NCBI GenBank assembly: GCA_032716605.1
Contig: CM064512.1
Coordinates: 27,333,273-27,397,272 of the forward strand
Length of the DNA stretch: 64,000 nt
Origin: Paralithodes platypus
Taxonomy: Eukaryota > Arthropoda > Malacostraca > Decapoda > Lithodidae
Direction: 5' to 3'
Position numbers and translations under genes: made by a program. This document shows, piece by piece, positions 33,246 through 42,893 of this stretch. Position 1 is the first letter of the stretch, and every line of letters begins with the position of its first letter. Below the pieces are notes generated by a model that was given only the letters and a program-made list of their open reading frames with translations, was not told the origin of the DNA and searched no databases.

Positions 33246-33247
<2 letters not shown>
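33008..33247 (+). mobile_element. MNFANL element fragment, copy 3 (leader plus ORF start)
   Basis: The leader starts gctcatattattcactata at 33010 and carries the same hairpin followed by GAAACATCG as copy 2. ATG is at 33116. The encoded start reads MNFANLLYFLTAHQRKIVRA, then LENLNNKMSNAEIAVSFNLV, then runs into a (TA)n tract at 33248. About 220 bases are an inverted repeat of 32040-32278. Inverted partial copies are typical of Penelope-like elements, but the assignment is tentative. Confidence 0.6.

Positions 33248-33333
<86 letters not shown>
33248..33333. repeat. (TA)n(GA)n compound microsatellite
   Basis: About 50 bases of TA followed by about 35 bases of GA, directly after the conserved ORF start. 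The tract at 2213-2372 has the same TA and GA composition. Confidence 0.95.
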
Positions 33334-33336
<3 letters not shown>

Positions 33337-33344
33337 ATTTTTGA

Positions 33345-34690
33345 TTTTGCCCCAAGGGGCGAGTTTATTGAGCAGCGCCCCCCATCCTGTGAGGGGACAA
33401 CCACTAGTAAGGCGATACATACTGCTCAAAGAGCCATTATTCCACTGAAACAACAGCATCGTCGTCTGGTTACATTCATATTTGTGTTTATAAATCAGGT
33501 TGGCATTATTCAGATGTGTTATTATAGTTTCCTCATTTAATTGTCACATGGTCTGTATATACGTATCTCATTAAAAAAAAAAAAAAAGAAGCAAGCAAGC
33601 TTGTAGTGACTGAATTATTAATTGACAGGTTGTAAATAATAACACTACAGAACTAGTGCAATCGTATGAGGAGACTATTCATATTTTCATTACATCAATG
33701 GTTATTGAGATCATAGTTAGCTGAATACAATTATTACAACAATAGGCAATGGTATAAATAAAAAATAATACATAATTTACTACAGGCGGACATAATCATG
33801 ATCCGGTTCGTTGTGCACTGGGAGCTAAGGTGTCTTGAGATCGCCTCGTACCTATACACAACGAACGTATTATAGTCTGCATGGTTGGTATCTAATTGAA
33901 TATTCTTACTGGGTATTTCAAGAATGTCAGGGGGTAAGGAAATGTGATTTGTATATTAGAAGACTGTGATTAACGAGACGTGTAACATGTGGAGGGAGGT
34001 GGTAGAAAGAGAGGGATCTCGTTGGGGGTGGAAGTTTCGCTCCCAGGAATTTTTGTTCCTGTGGTATTTCAATAATAATAATAAAATAATAATAATAATA
34101 AGGGGACAACCACTGGTAAGGCAATACATACTGCTCAAAGAACCATTATTCTACTGTAATGACAGTATCGTCGTCTGGTGTTATTATAGTTTCCTCATTT
34201 GATTGCCACATGTGCTGTACAGTATATACACATGCTCATGGAAAAAGAAAAAAAAAATGCATTATTAATTGACAGGTAAATAATATCACTAAAAATCTAG
34301 TGCAATCATATGAGGAGACCATTCATGTTTTCTTACATCAATGGTTATTGAGCTCATAGTTAGCTGAATACAAATATTACATACATGATGTGACTAATAT
34401 TTCGAACTCTATAAATTATTATGCAATAATAGTACCACAAATATATTACAATCATATGAGGGACACTTCACATTCTTCATTACATCAACGGTTATTGAGG
34501 TCATAGTTAGCTGAATACAAGTCACATACATAATGTGACTAATATTACCAACTACCGAAGTTATAATGGAATTATAGTAATACAAATATTTTAGAATTAT
34601 AGTAATACAAATATTTTACAAACATGAGTTACAAGGTTCAAATTCTTATTACAATAATGGTTATTGAGGGGATAGTTAGCGGAATATGAC
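33345..34690. repeat. Locally duplicated segment with four diverged copies
   Basis: Segment 33390-33731 (ggggacaaccactagtaagg ... tagttagctgaatac) recurs diverged at 34102-34371. Its last part (cat.aatggttattgag...atagttagc.gaata) recurs twice more near 34480-34515 and 34660-34690. Copies share internal A-runs and a cgtcgtctggt block. No frame encodes a known protein. A reverse-strand AATAAA in the first copy may reflect an old retroelement tail. Confidence 0.65.
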
Positions 34691-34699
34691 CAGTGGAGA

Positions 34700-35636
34700 A
34701 GTTTACATGCCGATAGTAATATAATATTTAGTAGGGTGTGTGGTTATGGGAGAGAGAGTTGTAGGAGGTAGAGGAATGGGTGGGAGAGGAGGAGGAGTAG
34801 GGGGGAGGGGGAGGAGGAAGAGGTAAGGGGGGAGGGGGAGGAGGAGGAGGTAAGGTACTCCAGGGAGGAGGAAAGTGTGAGAGGGGAGGTGTGTGTGTGT
34901 GTGTGTATGTGTTGGGGAGGGTGAAACATACTACATAATTATAAATAAGTTGTTTAAGGTCAGCCATAGTACTGAAGATAAATATGGTAAAAAAAAAAAA
35001 AAAAAAAAGGGGAAAGTTTGTATTTGAACGCAAGTCTACAGATATCAGCAGTATCGCTTCATCGTACCTGACACAACATATCAATAAGTAAGGAAGGAAA
35101 CTGTATGCATGCAAAGATCAAGATTCAATTATGTTTAGTAGCAAAACAATATTCAGAAGGAAGATACTAGTAGTCCTCCGGGAGGGATATGCCGCATATC
35201 CGAAGGTACTTAATTGTAGATCAAAGCATTAGCCGAGAATATTGAGGACAATTATGTTGCTTACATATGCAAGGGTCATGTATATTGGCTTGCAAAAGGA
35301 TATGAATTGGCACTTAACAGATTATTTAAATAAATGCTGTGTTAGAGGCTCAGAGGGATATGTATATACTGTACATTGTCAATCTATTAAATGAGAATAG
35401 CAGTGATAAGTAAAGAAATACTGACTGATATTATAAGTGTGACATGATCAATGAAAATATGAAATCGTGTAGAGGGCGTTACAAAGGGTTTAAGTGTGAC
35501 CTTGTAAGAAAGAAGAGATGTGTGGAGGGCAAGGGGTGGATACTTATAAGGTTCATGTTTCATGTTTACAGTACATATTATTGTGGAGGGGCAAAGTTCT
35601 TGTGTTTTTTTAGTATGTTATTGATTACGTTATTCT
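34700..35636. other. Non-coding stretch with (GGA)n polypurine tract and poly-A
   Basis: 34745-34880 is a near-continuous purine tract (gga/gggga repeats), followed by (GT)n at about 34890-34910 and about 20 A residues near 34990. From about 35400 on, it may include the 3' UTR of the minus-strand LINE that ends at 35637. No tail was identified. Confidence 0.55.
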
Positions 35637-37730
35637 TTAGCATGCTTGATCCTCAATTGTGGTTAACTGATTATTCCTGTATTCCCTAATCATTGGGCAT
35701 TCCAAGATATAGTGCTCGAGAGAGTGTTTGTTTGGAGCTCTGCAAACCCTACATTGCCTGTGCTCTTCTTCTACCTGCCAATTCAGCTGCCATGGATAAC
35801 AATAGCCAAGCCTTATTCTTGCATGTACTGAGTCTACCCACCTACTCGTTGTACGTTTACCATAGGTGTATTTGGTCGTAAATGCTACTTTATTGTAGTA
35901 GTTTATAGATCGGCTGGTATTATGATGTCTAGCTCTGTCTTCATCCACTCTTTCTTCTTGTGTCTTTTTAATTATAGTTCTCATTTGTTTCAATGACAGT
36001 TCAAGAATATGATCAGGTTCTTCTTTCTCTGAGGCCTCCTTGGCAAGCTTATCTGCCCTTTCATTGCCGGGGATGCCTGCATGTGAAGGAATCCCGGCAA
36101 ATTTGACCCCTAGCCCCTTCTCCCTTACACATTTTATCCCCCGTCTGATATCTTGAACAAGGAAAAGATAGGTGGGTTGGGGGCTAGAGATAGCTTCCAA
36201 GGCGGCCCTGCTGTCAGATAGGATAAGAATATTCTTTCCCCTTCGAAATATACTCCCAATTCCCATCGCTATTGCCACCAGCTCAGTTTGAGTGGAGGAG
36301 GCCCAGTCCTGTAGCCTGGATATTTCATCGTCTTCCTGAGCAAAGTTACCACCACTCATAATAGTGATGGCAGCTCCTGCCCTCCCAGTTACGGTGTTAA
36401 GTGAGCCGTCACAGTATACCTGATCAGTGTTCTCATCTGTCATATCTTCTATTAGTGACATAAAGTTCGTCTTCAGAGTGTAGGACGGGATCTCAGACTT
36501 TTTTGTGTCGAGTTGAGTCACTATAATCTCAATAGTGGCCTCTTCCCAGGGAGGAAGGGAGACACTCAATTGCCGGTCATCTGGATGGTAGTCTGTAAGC
36601 TGGCTGGGCGGGGTGGGGTCAGTCAGTTGCCAGTCACCGATATAGTAGTCTGTAAGCTGGTAGTCAAGAATGTCAGCAGCAGTTACATGTGGCCACTCCC
36701 TGCCTTTTAAGTCATCTATTCTAAGTAGCTCCATTAGTGCAGTCTTAGGTCGTGTTTCTTTGTCGTCTCTTAGTGATCGTATGCCTATTATCATATTTGT
36801 TTCTTTTATTCTATCAGTGACGGACGATAGATTTAACTCGTATCTAAGATGTTTTACCTTGACATTTCTCGGACATCCAAAAATAAGTCTCATGGCCTCA
36901 TTTTGCAGTTTGTCAAGTTTTTCGATCTGATTAGCAGGTAGACAGGAGAGAGCAGGTGCATGGTAGTCAATTACTGAACTAATATAGGCAATGTACATGG
37001 TCCTGAGGATAGTGGTGGAGGCACCCAAGCCTTTCCATGACATTACTTTAACGGGCCTTAGTCGTCTTTTACAGGTGGTCATTACATGATCAAATTCAGC
37101 ATTATTACCCTGTAGTCCCCCAACATACACTCCCAGATATTTATAATAGTCTACCCTCTCTAGTACATTACCATGGAGATGTAGAGGCTTGTTACGATTC
37201 CAACCTTTTGTTATGGCTTTTGTTTTGTTTGTTGATATTACCAGGCCTAATTGGTCACAAGCTTCTCCTACCAAGTCTAGGGCACGTTGCATGTCCCTGT
37301 GACTATCGGCCTGGATCAAAATATCATCAGCATAGCTTTCACAGATCACTCCTCTGGGAAATTTGAGTCTAACAATAATGTGCATTAATATGTTGAATAG
37401 TATTGGACTTAATACTCCCCCCTGTGGTGTACCCAGCTCAAGCTTACGCACTTCAGACTTTTTACCTTGAAAGACGACATATGCACTTCTATTGCAGAGG
37501 TATTCCTTGATCCAGCCCAATAGTTTACCTTTTACACCCATTTTCGCCAACTCGCAAAGTATTACATCCCTGTTTGCTACATCAAATGCACCCTTTAAAT
37601 CTAAAAATACAGTAAAGTTACACCTATGGTTAGAGAGATATGATGTGATACAGGACATTGTACTTCTGCCTTTGATGTAGCCATTCAAATGTGGGCTCAA
37701 TTGTGACTCTATTTTGTGCAGTAGCCTATT
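35637..37730 (-). CDS. I-superfamily LINE ORF2: RT core and RNase H
   Basis: Codons run from the TTAA at 37730 to the stop at 35637 without a break; the open frame's first ten codons (from 37760) are MITE sequence. RT: FLDLKGAFD (D54), TPQGGVLSPILF (111-122) and YADD (143-146). RNase H: YCDGS (D451), QTELVAIAMG (E493), ILSDSRAALE (D516) and HAGIPGNERADKLA (D570), so all four acidic residues are present. A C-terminal zinc knuckle CRVC...H...C (C670, C673, H683, C688) follows. RT plus RNase H marks the I superfamily (I, Nimb, Loa-like) rather than Jockey or CR1. The N-terminal RT part lies beyond the MITE at 38702 onward. Confidence 0.88.
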   Translation of the reverse strand, partial: NRLLHKIESQLSPHLNGYIKGRSTMSCITSYLSNHRCNFTVFLDLKGAFDVANRDVILCELAKMGVKGKLLGWIKEYLCNRSAYVVFQGKKSEVRKLELGTPQGGVLSPILFNILMHIIVRLKFPRGVICESYADDILIQADSHRDMQRALDLVGEACDQLGLVISTNKTKAITKGWNRNKPLHLHGNVLERVDYYKYLGVYVGGLQGNNAEFDHVMTTCKRRLRPVKVMSWKGLGASTTILRTMYIAYISSVIDYHAPALSCLPANQIEKLDKLQNEAMRLIFGCPRNVKVKHLRYELNLSSVTDRIKETNMIIGIRSLRDDKETRPKTALMELLRIDDLKGREWPHVTAADILDYQLTDYYIGDWQLTDPTPPSQLTDYHPDDRQLSVSLPPWEEATIEIIVTQLDTKKSEIPSYTLKTNFMSLIEDMTDENTDQVYCDGSLNTVTGRAGAAITIMSGGNFAQEDDEISRLQDWASSTQTELVAIAMGIGSIFRRGKNILILSDSRAALEAISSPQPTYLFLVQDIRRGIKCVREKGLGVKFAGIPSHAGIPGNERADKLAKEASEKEEPDHILELSLKQMRTIIKKTQEERVDEDRARHHNTSRSINYYNKVAFTTKYTYGKRTTSRWVDSVHARIRLGYCYPWQLNWQVEEEHRQCRVCRAPNKHSLEHYILECPMIREYRNNQLTTIEDQAC

Positions 37731-38701
37731 AACCCTTCCTACCCGGGCTGTCTCAGCCAATGACGGTCACCCCTACCCGGGCGATATGGCCGAAAAACGT
37801 CTAGGCCTAGGCTACCGTATTTATGTTTATTTTCACTGCTAGAACTTTCCTACTCATCTATAATCGTAGTGCGGTTTTCAATCTGTATTTTGGCATTGAA
37901 TAGAGCTCTGTAAGTCAACTGGTTCAGTTGTGATGATGATTTAAGTGGAGCCAATATTGCTGAGATGTTGCCAATATGGGGACTTTTCAGACACTAATTT
38001 CGTCATGACGTCATAACAATAACATTGAGGTGTCTTCTCCTTCTTGTTTTTGGAGGTGCGGTGACGAACGCTTGGGTTTGTTGACATACGTCGTACGCAC
38101 GGCGTTCGGACCAAGCTTAACCCTTATTTAGCGGCGAGCAACATAAGTCGAGTTAAATAAAGCTGGACTATGTGGCGGCGCTCGACATAACTCGAGTGGC
38201 AATTTCAGCACGTAATGTGGCTGAGAGAGAGAGACAAGTGGTGGCAGGAGACTAGCGAGCGTATGACTGCTCCAGACCACCGCGGCGAACCTACTGACAC
38301 AAATCTCAGCTCCCTCCTCCCTCTCTCACTCGCTACATACTCAATTATGTACTGAAAGTACCGAATTACCTGCTTTTTGCACTCGCGTTGCACGGTTATT
38401 GCAAGAAAACTATCCATCATACAAGGATCGTTATGGTGTCATTCGAAAGCTCTGTTTATGCCCTTTCAGGGATAGGTACTTGTTTTACGTTCTGGGTCTT
38501 ATTTAGGCATGAAAATGATCACGTAAACAGCCCTATTTTGGCTAAAAACACCCCGCTGTGCGGTACACATAAATAAACCGCATAGGCCGCTCGTAAGGTG
38601 TTAATTAGGCTATTAAGCTCATGCCTTAGATACGGCATACCGGGTATTGGCCCTTCTTTCGTGCTGTCATTACCTAAGGCAGCCCGGGTAGGAAGGGTTA
38701 A
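37729..38701. mobile_element. MITE A, copy 2, inserted in the LINE RT at TTAA
   Basis: TTAA at 37729-37732 and 38698-38701. The inverted termini are identical over at least 22 bases: TTAACCCTTCCTACCCGGGC plus TG. Deleting everything between the two TTAA copies rejoins the LINE reading frame across the conserved RT region without losing or gaining a base, which proves the boundaries. Interior 37765-38116 matches copy 1. The match resumes after a nested element at 38117-38604. Confidence 0.92.
38117..38604. mobile_element. TTAA element B nested inside MITE A
   Basis: TTAA at 38117-38120 and 38601-38604. The termini are imperfect inverted repeats: left TTAACCCTTATTTAGCGGC; right, reverse complemented, TTAACACCTTACGAGCGGCC. 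Copy 1 of MITE A shows the unoccupied site (agctgaatagg against agcTTAA|TTAGG), so this is a separate, later insertion. Non-coding; it holds two variants of cga(c)ataactcgag near its left end. Confidence 0.85.
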
Positions 38702-39440
38702 GGACAATCCTTTCAATTGTCTTGCAATAAGAAGAAAGAAGTGATATAGGTCTCATGGCTGTAACAGAACCAGCCTTGGGTACAGGAATTATGACAGCTC
38801 TTTTCCAGTCAGGAGGGATGCCACTGTTGCGATAGCTAAGGTTAAAGAAATCCAGCAATGGATTGCCTGCAACCTCTGTCAGTGCACGTAGAATGGGATA
38901 TGTTATCCCATCCTCCCCTAGGGCACTACTTTTGTTGTTGGATAGGGCTCTTTGGAGCTCGTAAGTGTTTATATCTTTACACGAGTCATCCTTAATGGCT
39001 ATTGCTTCGTCTACTTGTTGGCGAAAATCCGGCAGGTTAGGTCCTAGCTTATTCCTAACTCTGAGAGGCAGATTACTGTAGGAGGAGGCAGAGGCCCATT
39101 CATCCATAAGGGTTTGAGCATATTCCTGAGGGTGGGGATGTGCTGCAGCTTGGTTAGTTTTCCTCCTTGCAATATTTATTTTCCTCCACACAACACTGAT
39201 GGACGTATCTTTATTTGTGTGATTTAAAAAGTCTAACCAGAATTTCTCCCTTGCTTTAATGTTAGCCTGATGGGCCCTTTGACCACAGATTTTTATATTT
39301 TCAAAGTTTTCACCAGTGTTATTCCCCTTTCAAATTTGTGTAGCAGTTTTTAACAAATTGGTGGTATCTTGTACCTCTTTATCATCCCTGTACCACCTTT
39401 GCCAGATTCCACCCTTCGCGTTTGAACGGTATTTGTTTCC
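38702..39440 (-). pseudogene. I-superfamily LINE: linker and N-terminal RT
   Basis: Frame 39191-38702 carries the RT N-terminus: ALSNNKSSALGEDGITYPIL, IPPDWKRAVIIPVPKAGSVT and RPISLLSSYCKTIERIVL, ending at the MITE's TTAA. Upstream (39440-39192) the same frame continues through GGIWQRWYRDDKEVQDTTNL and NIKAREKFWLDFLN. A stop codon near 39330 interrupts it. Confidence 0.8.
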
Positions 39441-39464
39441 CCTATTATTATTATTTTTTTTTTT

Positions 39465-40335
39465 TTATTGCTGTTTGTTTGTTGTCTTTTTATGAGAGAT
39501 TTGCTGTTCAGCATATCTTGTTAGATCTTGATAGAAAGTATTTATTGAGTTAGTCTCAGGATATGACTCAAACCACTTACTCATTCCCTCCACAAATTCT
39601 TTGGTATGCTGTGGTAGGAGTTGGAGCCTCTTCCTCCCCCCATCAACCCGCCTCTTTTTAACATCTAGTTTAGTTAATAGTGCAAAGTGATCAGATAATA
39701 GTAAGTCCTGCTTGTGAACAGAACAGGTACGATATGGCTCGTTATACAGACAAACATAATCTAGCCTGCCACCTAGGACATGCGTTGACTCCGGCTGTCC
39801 TATTAGTCTTACCTCATTACAGGAGTTTATATAATTTAACCATCGTTGACCATTAACATTAGTATTATTCCTACCTTCATGCGAGGACAGAGCTACTATG
39901 GTGAGCATTTAGGTCGCCCATCAATAGAGTCTGTTCTTCATATAGCAGGTCAGGAAATTCTTGTGTATCGAGTGAGTTGCAACCTACATATATGTTGATT
40001 ATATTAAGTTGGTAATCATCAAGGTATAACTTTAAAGATATATTTTCAGTGTCCCTACCAAAAGAACAATAAAACCTCTTTACAGGTATAGTCTTTTTGA
40101 CATACGTAATCAAACCCCTGGCAGATGTTTCAGTGCAGTTGTGTAAATGGGCAATATAATTTCCAAATCTAGGGCGAAATGTTTCATTAGCCCTGGTTTC
40201 TTGGAGACATATTACATCCACGTCATGCAACATTGCAAAATGCTGAAGCTCTACAAAGCGTTGGTTAATGCCATTGATATTCCAACATAACATCTTTAGG
40301 CCTGTATCACAATTTCCTGTGTTATTCATCATCAC
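39465..40335 (-). pseudogene. I-superfamily LINE: AP endonuclease, frameshifted
   Basis: The N-terminal part (40335-39877) has LKMLCWNINGI (catalytic Asn), VDVICLQETRA (catalytic Glu) and TLLMGDLNAHHS (Asp/Asn). A frameshift near 39890-39905 moves the remainder to frame 39908-39465, which holds GGRLDYVCLYN and LLSDHFALL (the SDH motif). All key residues are present but split. A (TTA)/T-rich insertion follows directly at about 39441-39467. Confidence 0.85.
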
Positions 40336-40405
40336 TACCTACTTGGGTTTCTTCAACACTAGCTGTCTCTACCGAGTCTACCATACCCTCAATTACTTTG
40401 GCTGT

Positions 40406-40735
40406 CTATTTCATTGTTGAAACAGCAGAGAAGAGGCGCATACCATCCCCTTCTGTAAGTTTTTCTAGTTTTTCCCTTATTGATTTAACCGTGACCTTTC
40501 TTGGCAAGGCATGGGAAACATTGTTTAAAACATCGTCTCTTACTAATAGAAGTTCAGTTTGTTCCCCTCTAACACTGTGATATTCCCCCTGCTTACAGTT
40601 TGTAATATTACTCGCATTGTCACTATTGTTCTCCGCCTGGTTATTGTTCATTTTGTTGGCTACACATGCGAGTACCATTTTCATCACCTCATTTATTTGT
40701 GCTCTCATCATCTCACCTAATTGTGCTTGGAACTC
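40406..40735 (-). pseudogene. I-superfamily LINE: probable ORF1 C-terminal remnant
   Basis: About 110 codons immediately 5' of the endonuclease ORF, with Asn/Glu-rich composition and no recognised zinc knuckle. Position, orientation and spacing suggest the end of the gag-like ORF1. Upstream sequence dissolves into (TC)n. Confidence 0.45.
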
Positions 40736-40760
40736 AGAGAGAGAGAGAAAGAGAAAGATA

Positions 40761-41529
40761 TGTGAGGGGCTCTATACGCTGGCACAATGTTAAATACTGC
40801 TAACACAGGATGGTAAGATGGAGGTTTATTGTAACTATAGATGTGATCACTCAAAAACACCGGTGATCAATATTATTTTGCAAACATTAACTTGCAACTC
40901 ATCCTGTGTTTTCGTACCAAGCAATGCAACGTCCTTACATTTTATTAGTCTTCATCTATATATTATACGTTATCGTCTTTAAAAATGGAATAAATACTTG
41001 CACTAAGTTTTACCAGCTGGAAATAATACACCTGGGAATATAATTATTTACCCAATACAGCATTATGTTTAAATATATACCAGTGAAACACAGCTCGCTT
41101 GACGAGTTTTTCCAAATTAAAAATGTTGTGAGAAAACACCCGAGTCCACTACCGGGGCTTGAAGGATCACCCAAGGATCCGGCCCAAACATTGGCCAGAA
41201 TTCATGATGTTGGTCCGGGGAGTGGGTGGCCATAGATCAGGGCAGTGGTGCAAAGGGCTCTCTGGGGAGGTCACGGAGTAAGAGCTGGGGTTTCTTTCTG
41301 AATTCTTGCAGCTTTATTCTGACGCTATGTGATATGGCTTCAGGTTGCTTTGAAGTTAACTACTGTATAGATGGGAAGTATAAAATCACATCACCGTGGA
41401 AATATGATCAAGATCAAGTGACTTATATTATATCTCCTGGTATCCAAACTCATGCATACTGATGAAAACCATACACTATTAAAACATTGTTTATGTGTGC
41501 ATTTTGTTATAATTCAATGTTTATTCGTA
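40761..41529. other. Non-coding stretch, no gene seen
   Basis: AT-rich up to about 41100, then mixed composition. An open frame at 41226-41462 has no recognised domain. Confidence 0.5.
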
Positions 41530-42443
41530 CAGTGTCCTCTTGTTGTTGTTGTTGTTGTTGTTGTTGTTCCCTAAGCTGCCTGGCCGAACAGCCTCGAGTC
41601 CTTAAGGAAGGCCATGGCCACGGTCGGGCTCTCCCACAGAGCTCTCAAATAGTGTAAATTGTGTTGTTGGCATAAGTGGTTGTGTGAAATGCAGTCTTCT
41701 ATGATGTGTTTTATGGTATGGGGTGCTGTGTTACAACCCGGGCAGGTGTCGACGACGGAGTCATCCAGTCTCTTCTGATAGCTCAGAAGAGCTGGATGGT
41801 GTCCGCATCTCAGCCTGGCCAGGTGGACTCTGTCCTCGCGAGGAAGGGAGGATTCAGAAGGATGGATTTCGGGAGGTCGTGCTTGCAGCTGCGTGTTCTC
41901 TATGAGTGATTGGATGGAACGGCGAGTGATATGAGTATAGATGTGCTTCCGGAAGTTGGTTTGGGGTGGGCAGGGAGGGAGAGAAGACAGTATTTGTGTG
42001 TGATAGCGTGTGCTGGGTGACGTTTTGATATTTCTTGGTGTCTGTGGGTGTGTTGCCATGTAGTGTAGTGGGTGGTGTTGATTCGTGGAGGCTGCTACCA
42101 GGAATTGAGCACCTCTCATGTCTAGATGATCTTTGACTTTTAGGACTTTGGTTTCTTGATGTAGGTGATCTGTGGGTGTAGTAGCTGTGCATCCTGTGAT
42201 GAAGGTTCTGGAGTGGCGGCGTCTACGCCGTGGGACCACCTCCCGGAACTGCCGACCATGGATGGCGGCCGACGCTCCCGTCCGGGGACAAGATTATCGA
42301 CAGTGGAGGACAGCAGGCTGCCGACCGTGGGGAGCAGCTTCCGGGAGCCAAACCGCCACAACTATCCCCTGCCCCCTCCCTGGGGGCACGCGTCCTTGGA
42401 GCGGCTGCGGTCGTGCCAGGCAATTCTCAGTGTCCTCTTGTTG
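41530..42443 (-). mobile_element. 5'-truncated LINE insertion bounded by 16-bp target duplications
   Basis: cagtgtcctcttgttg is present at 41530-41545 and, perfectly, at 42428-42443. Between them lies a minus-strand insert with an (AAC)n tail (GTT repeats, 41546-41568), a retroelement C-terminus (41571 to about 42215), and a GC-rich head (about 42215-42427) unlike the rest. Perfect duplications imply a recent insertion by target-primed reverse transcription. Confidence 0.8.
41571..42215 (-). pseudogene. C-terminus of a Jockey/I-type LINE ORF2
   Basis: Begins with RTFITGCTATTPTDHLHQET, the end of the RT region in many arthropod LINEs, then a QFLVAASTNQHHPLHYM segment. It ends with a REDRVHLARLRCGHHPALL block and a zinc-knuckle-like CPGCNTAPHTIKHIIEDC. 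The frame is open to its stop at 41571-41573, directly before the (AAC)n tail. RT catalytic motifs are absent by truncation. Confidence 0.75.
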
Positions 42444-42790
42444 AGATATTACATAACCCCATATACTAGGCCGAGGCAACAAACAACATCGTGGCCTTCA
42501 CACCACTGTTATGGATCTATAAAACCAACAAAAGTTAATGTATCCATGAACCTCATGTTCTCTCCACATGCTTGTACAGACTGCAGTGCTTCGCCCAACA
42601 AGTTAACACAGACTTGCACTTTGGTCTTAGTCCAAAAGACCTATAGGCCATGGGGTTCCGACTCTTCATGCACTCGAGAGCTAGTGTGTGAAACTCTAGC
42701 TACTCCGTAAGTCACACAATAGCAAATAATTCCCAGCAACTTGTAATATATAACCTGGAACACACCCACACAAATAGATGCATATACAGT

Positions 42791-42841
<51 letters not shown>

Positions 42842-42844
42842 ATT

Positions 42845-42893
<49 letters not shown>

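Larger units (their letters stand above)
35637..40760 (-). mobile_element. I-superfamily LINE, near complete but broken, hosting MITE A
   Basis: Order on the minus strand: ORF1 remnant (40735-40406), endonuclease (40335-39465), linker and RT N-terminus (39440-38702), MITE A (38701-37729), then RT core and RNase H. Breaks outside the MITE: a frameshift in the endonuclease near 39890-39905, a T-rich/(TTA)n insertion at about 39441-39467, and an in-frame stop near 39330. The 5' end fades into a (TC)n tract near 40736-40760. Confidence 0.85.

Noticed and set aside
42696..42893. Frames encoding repeated YIYIY
   Set aside because: Translated (TA)n microsatellite. The same applies to parts of the frames at 2107-2398, 30073-30279, 31897-32150 and 33154-33459.
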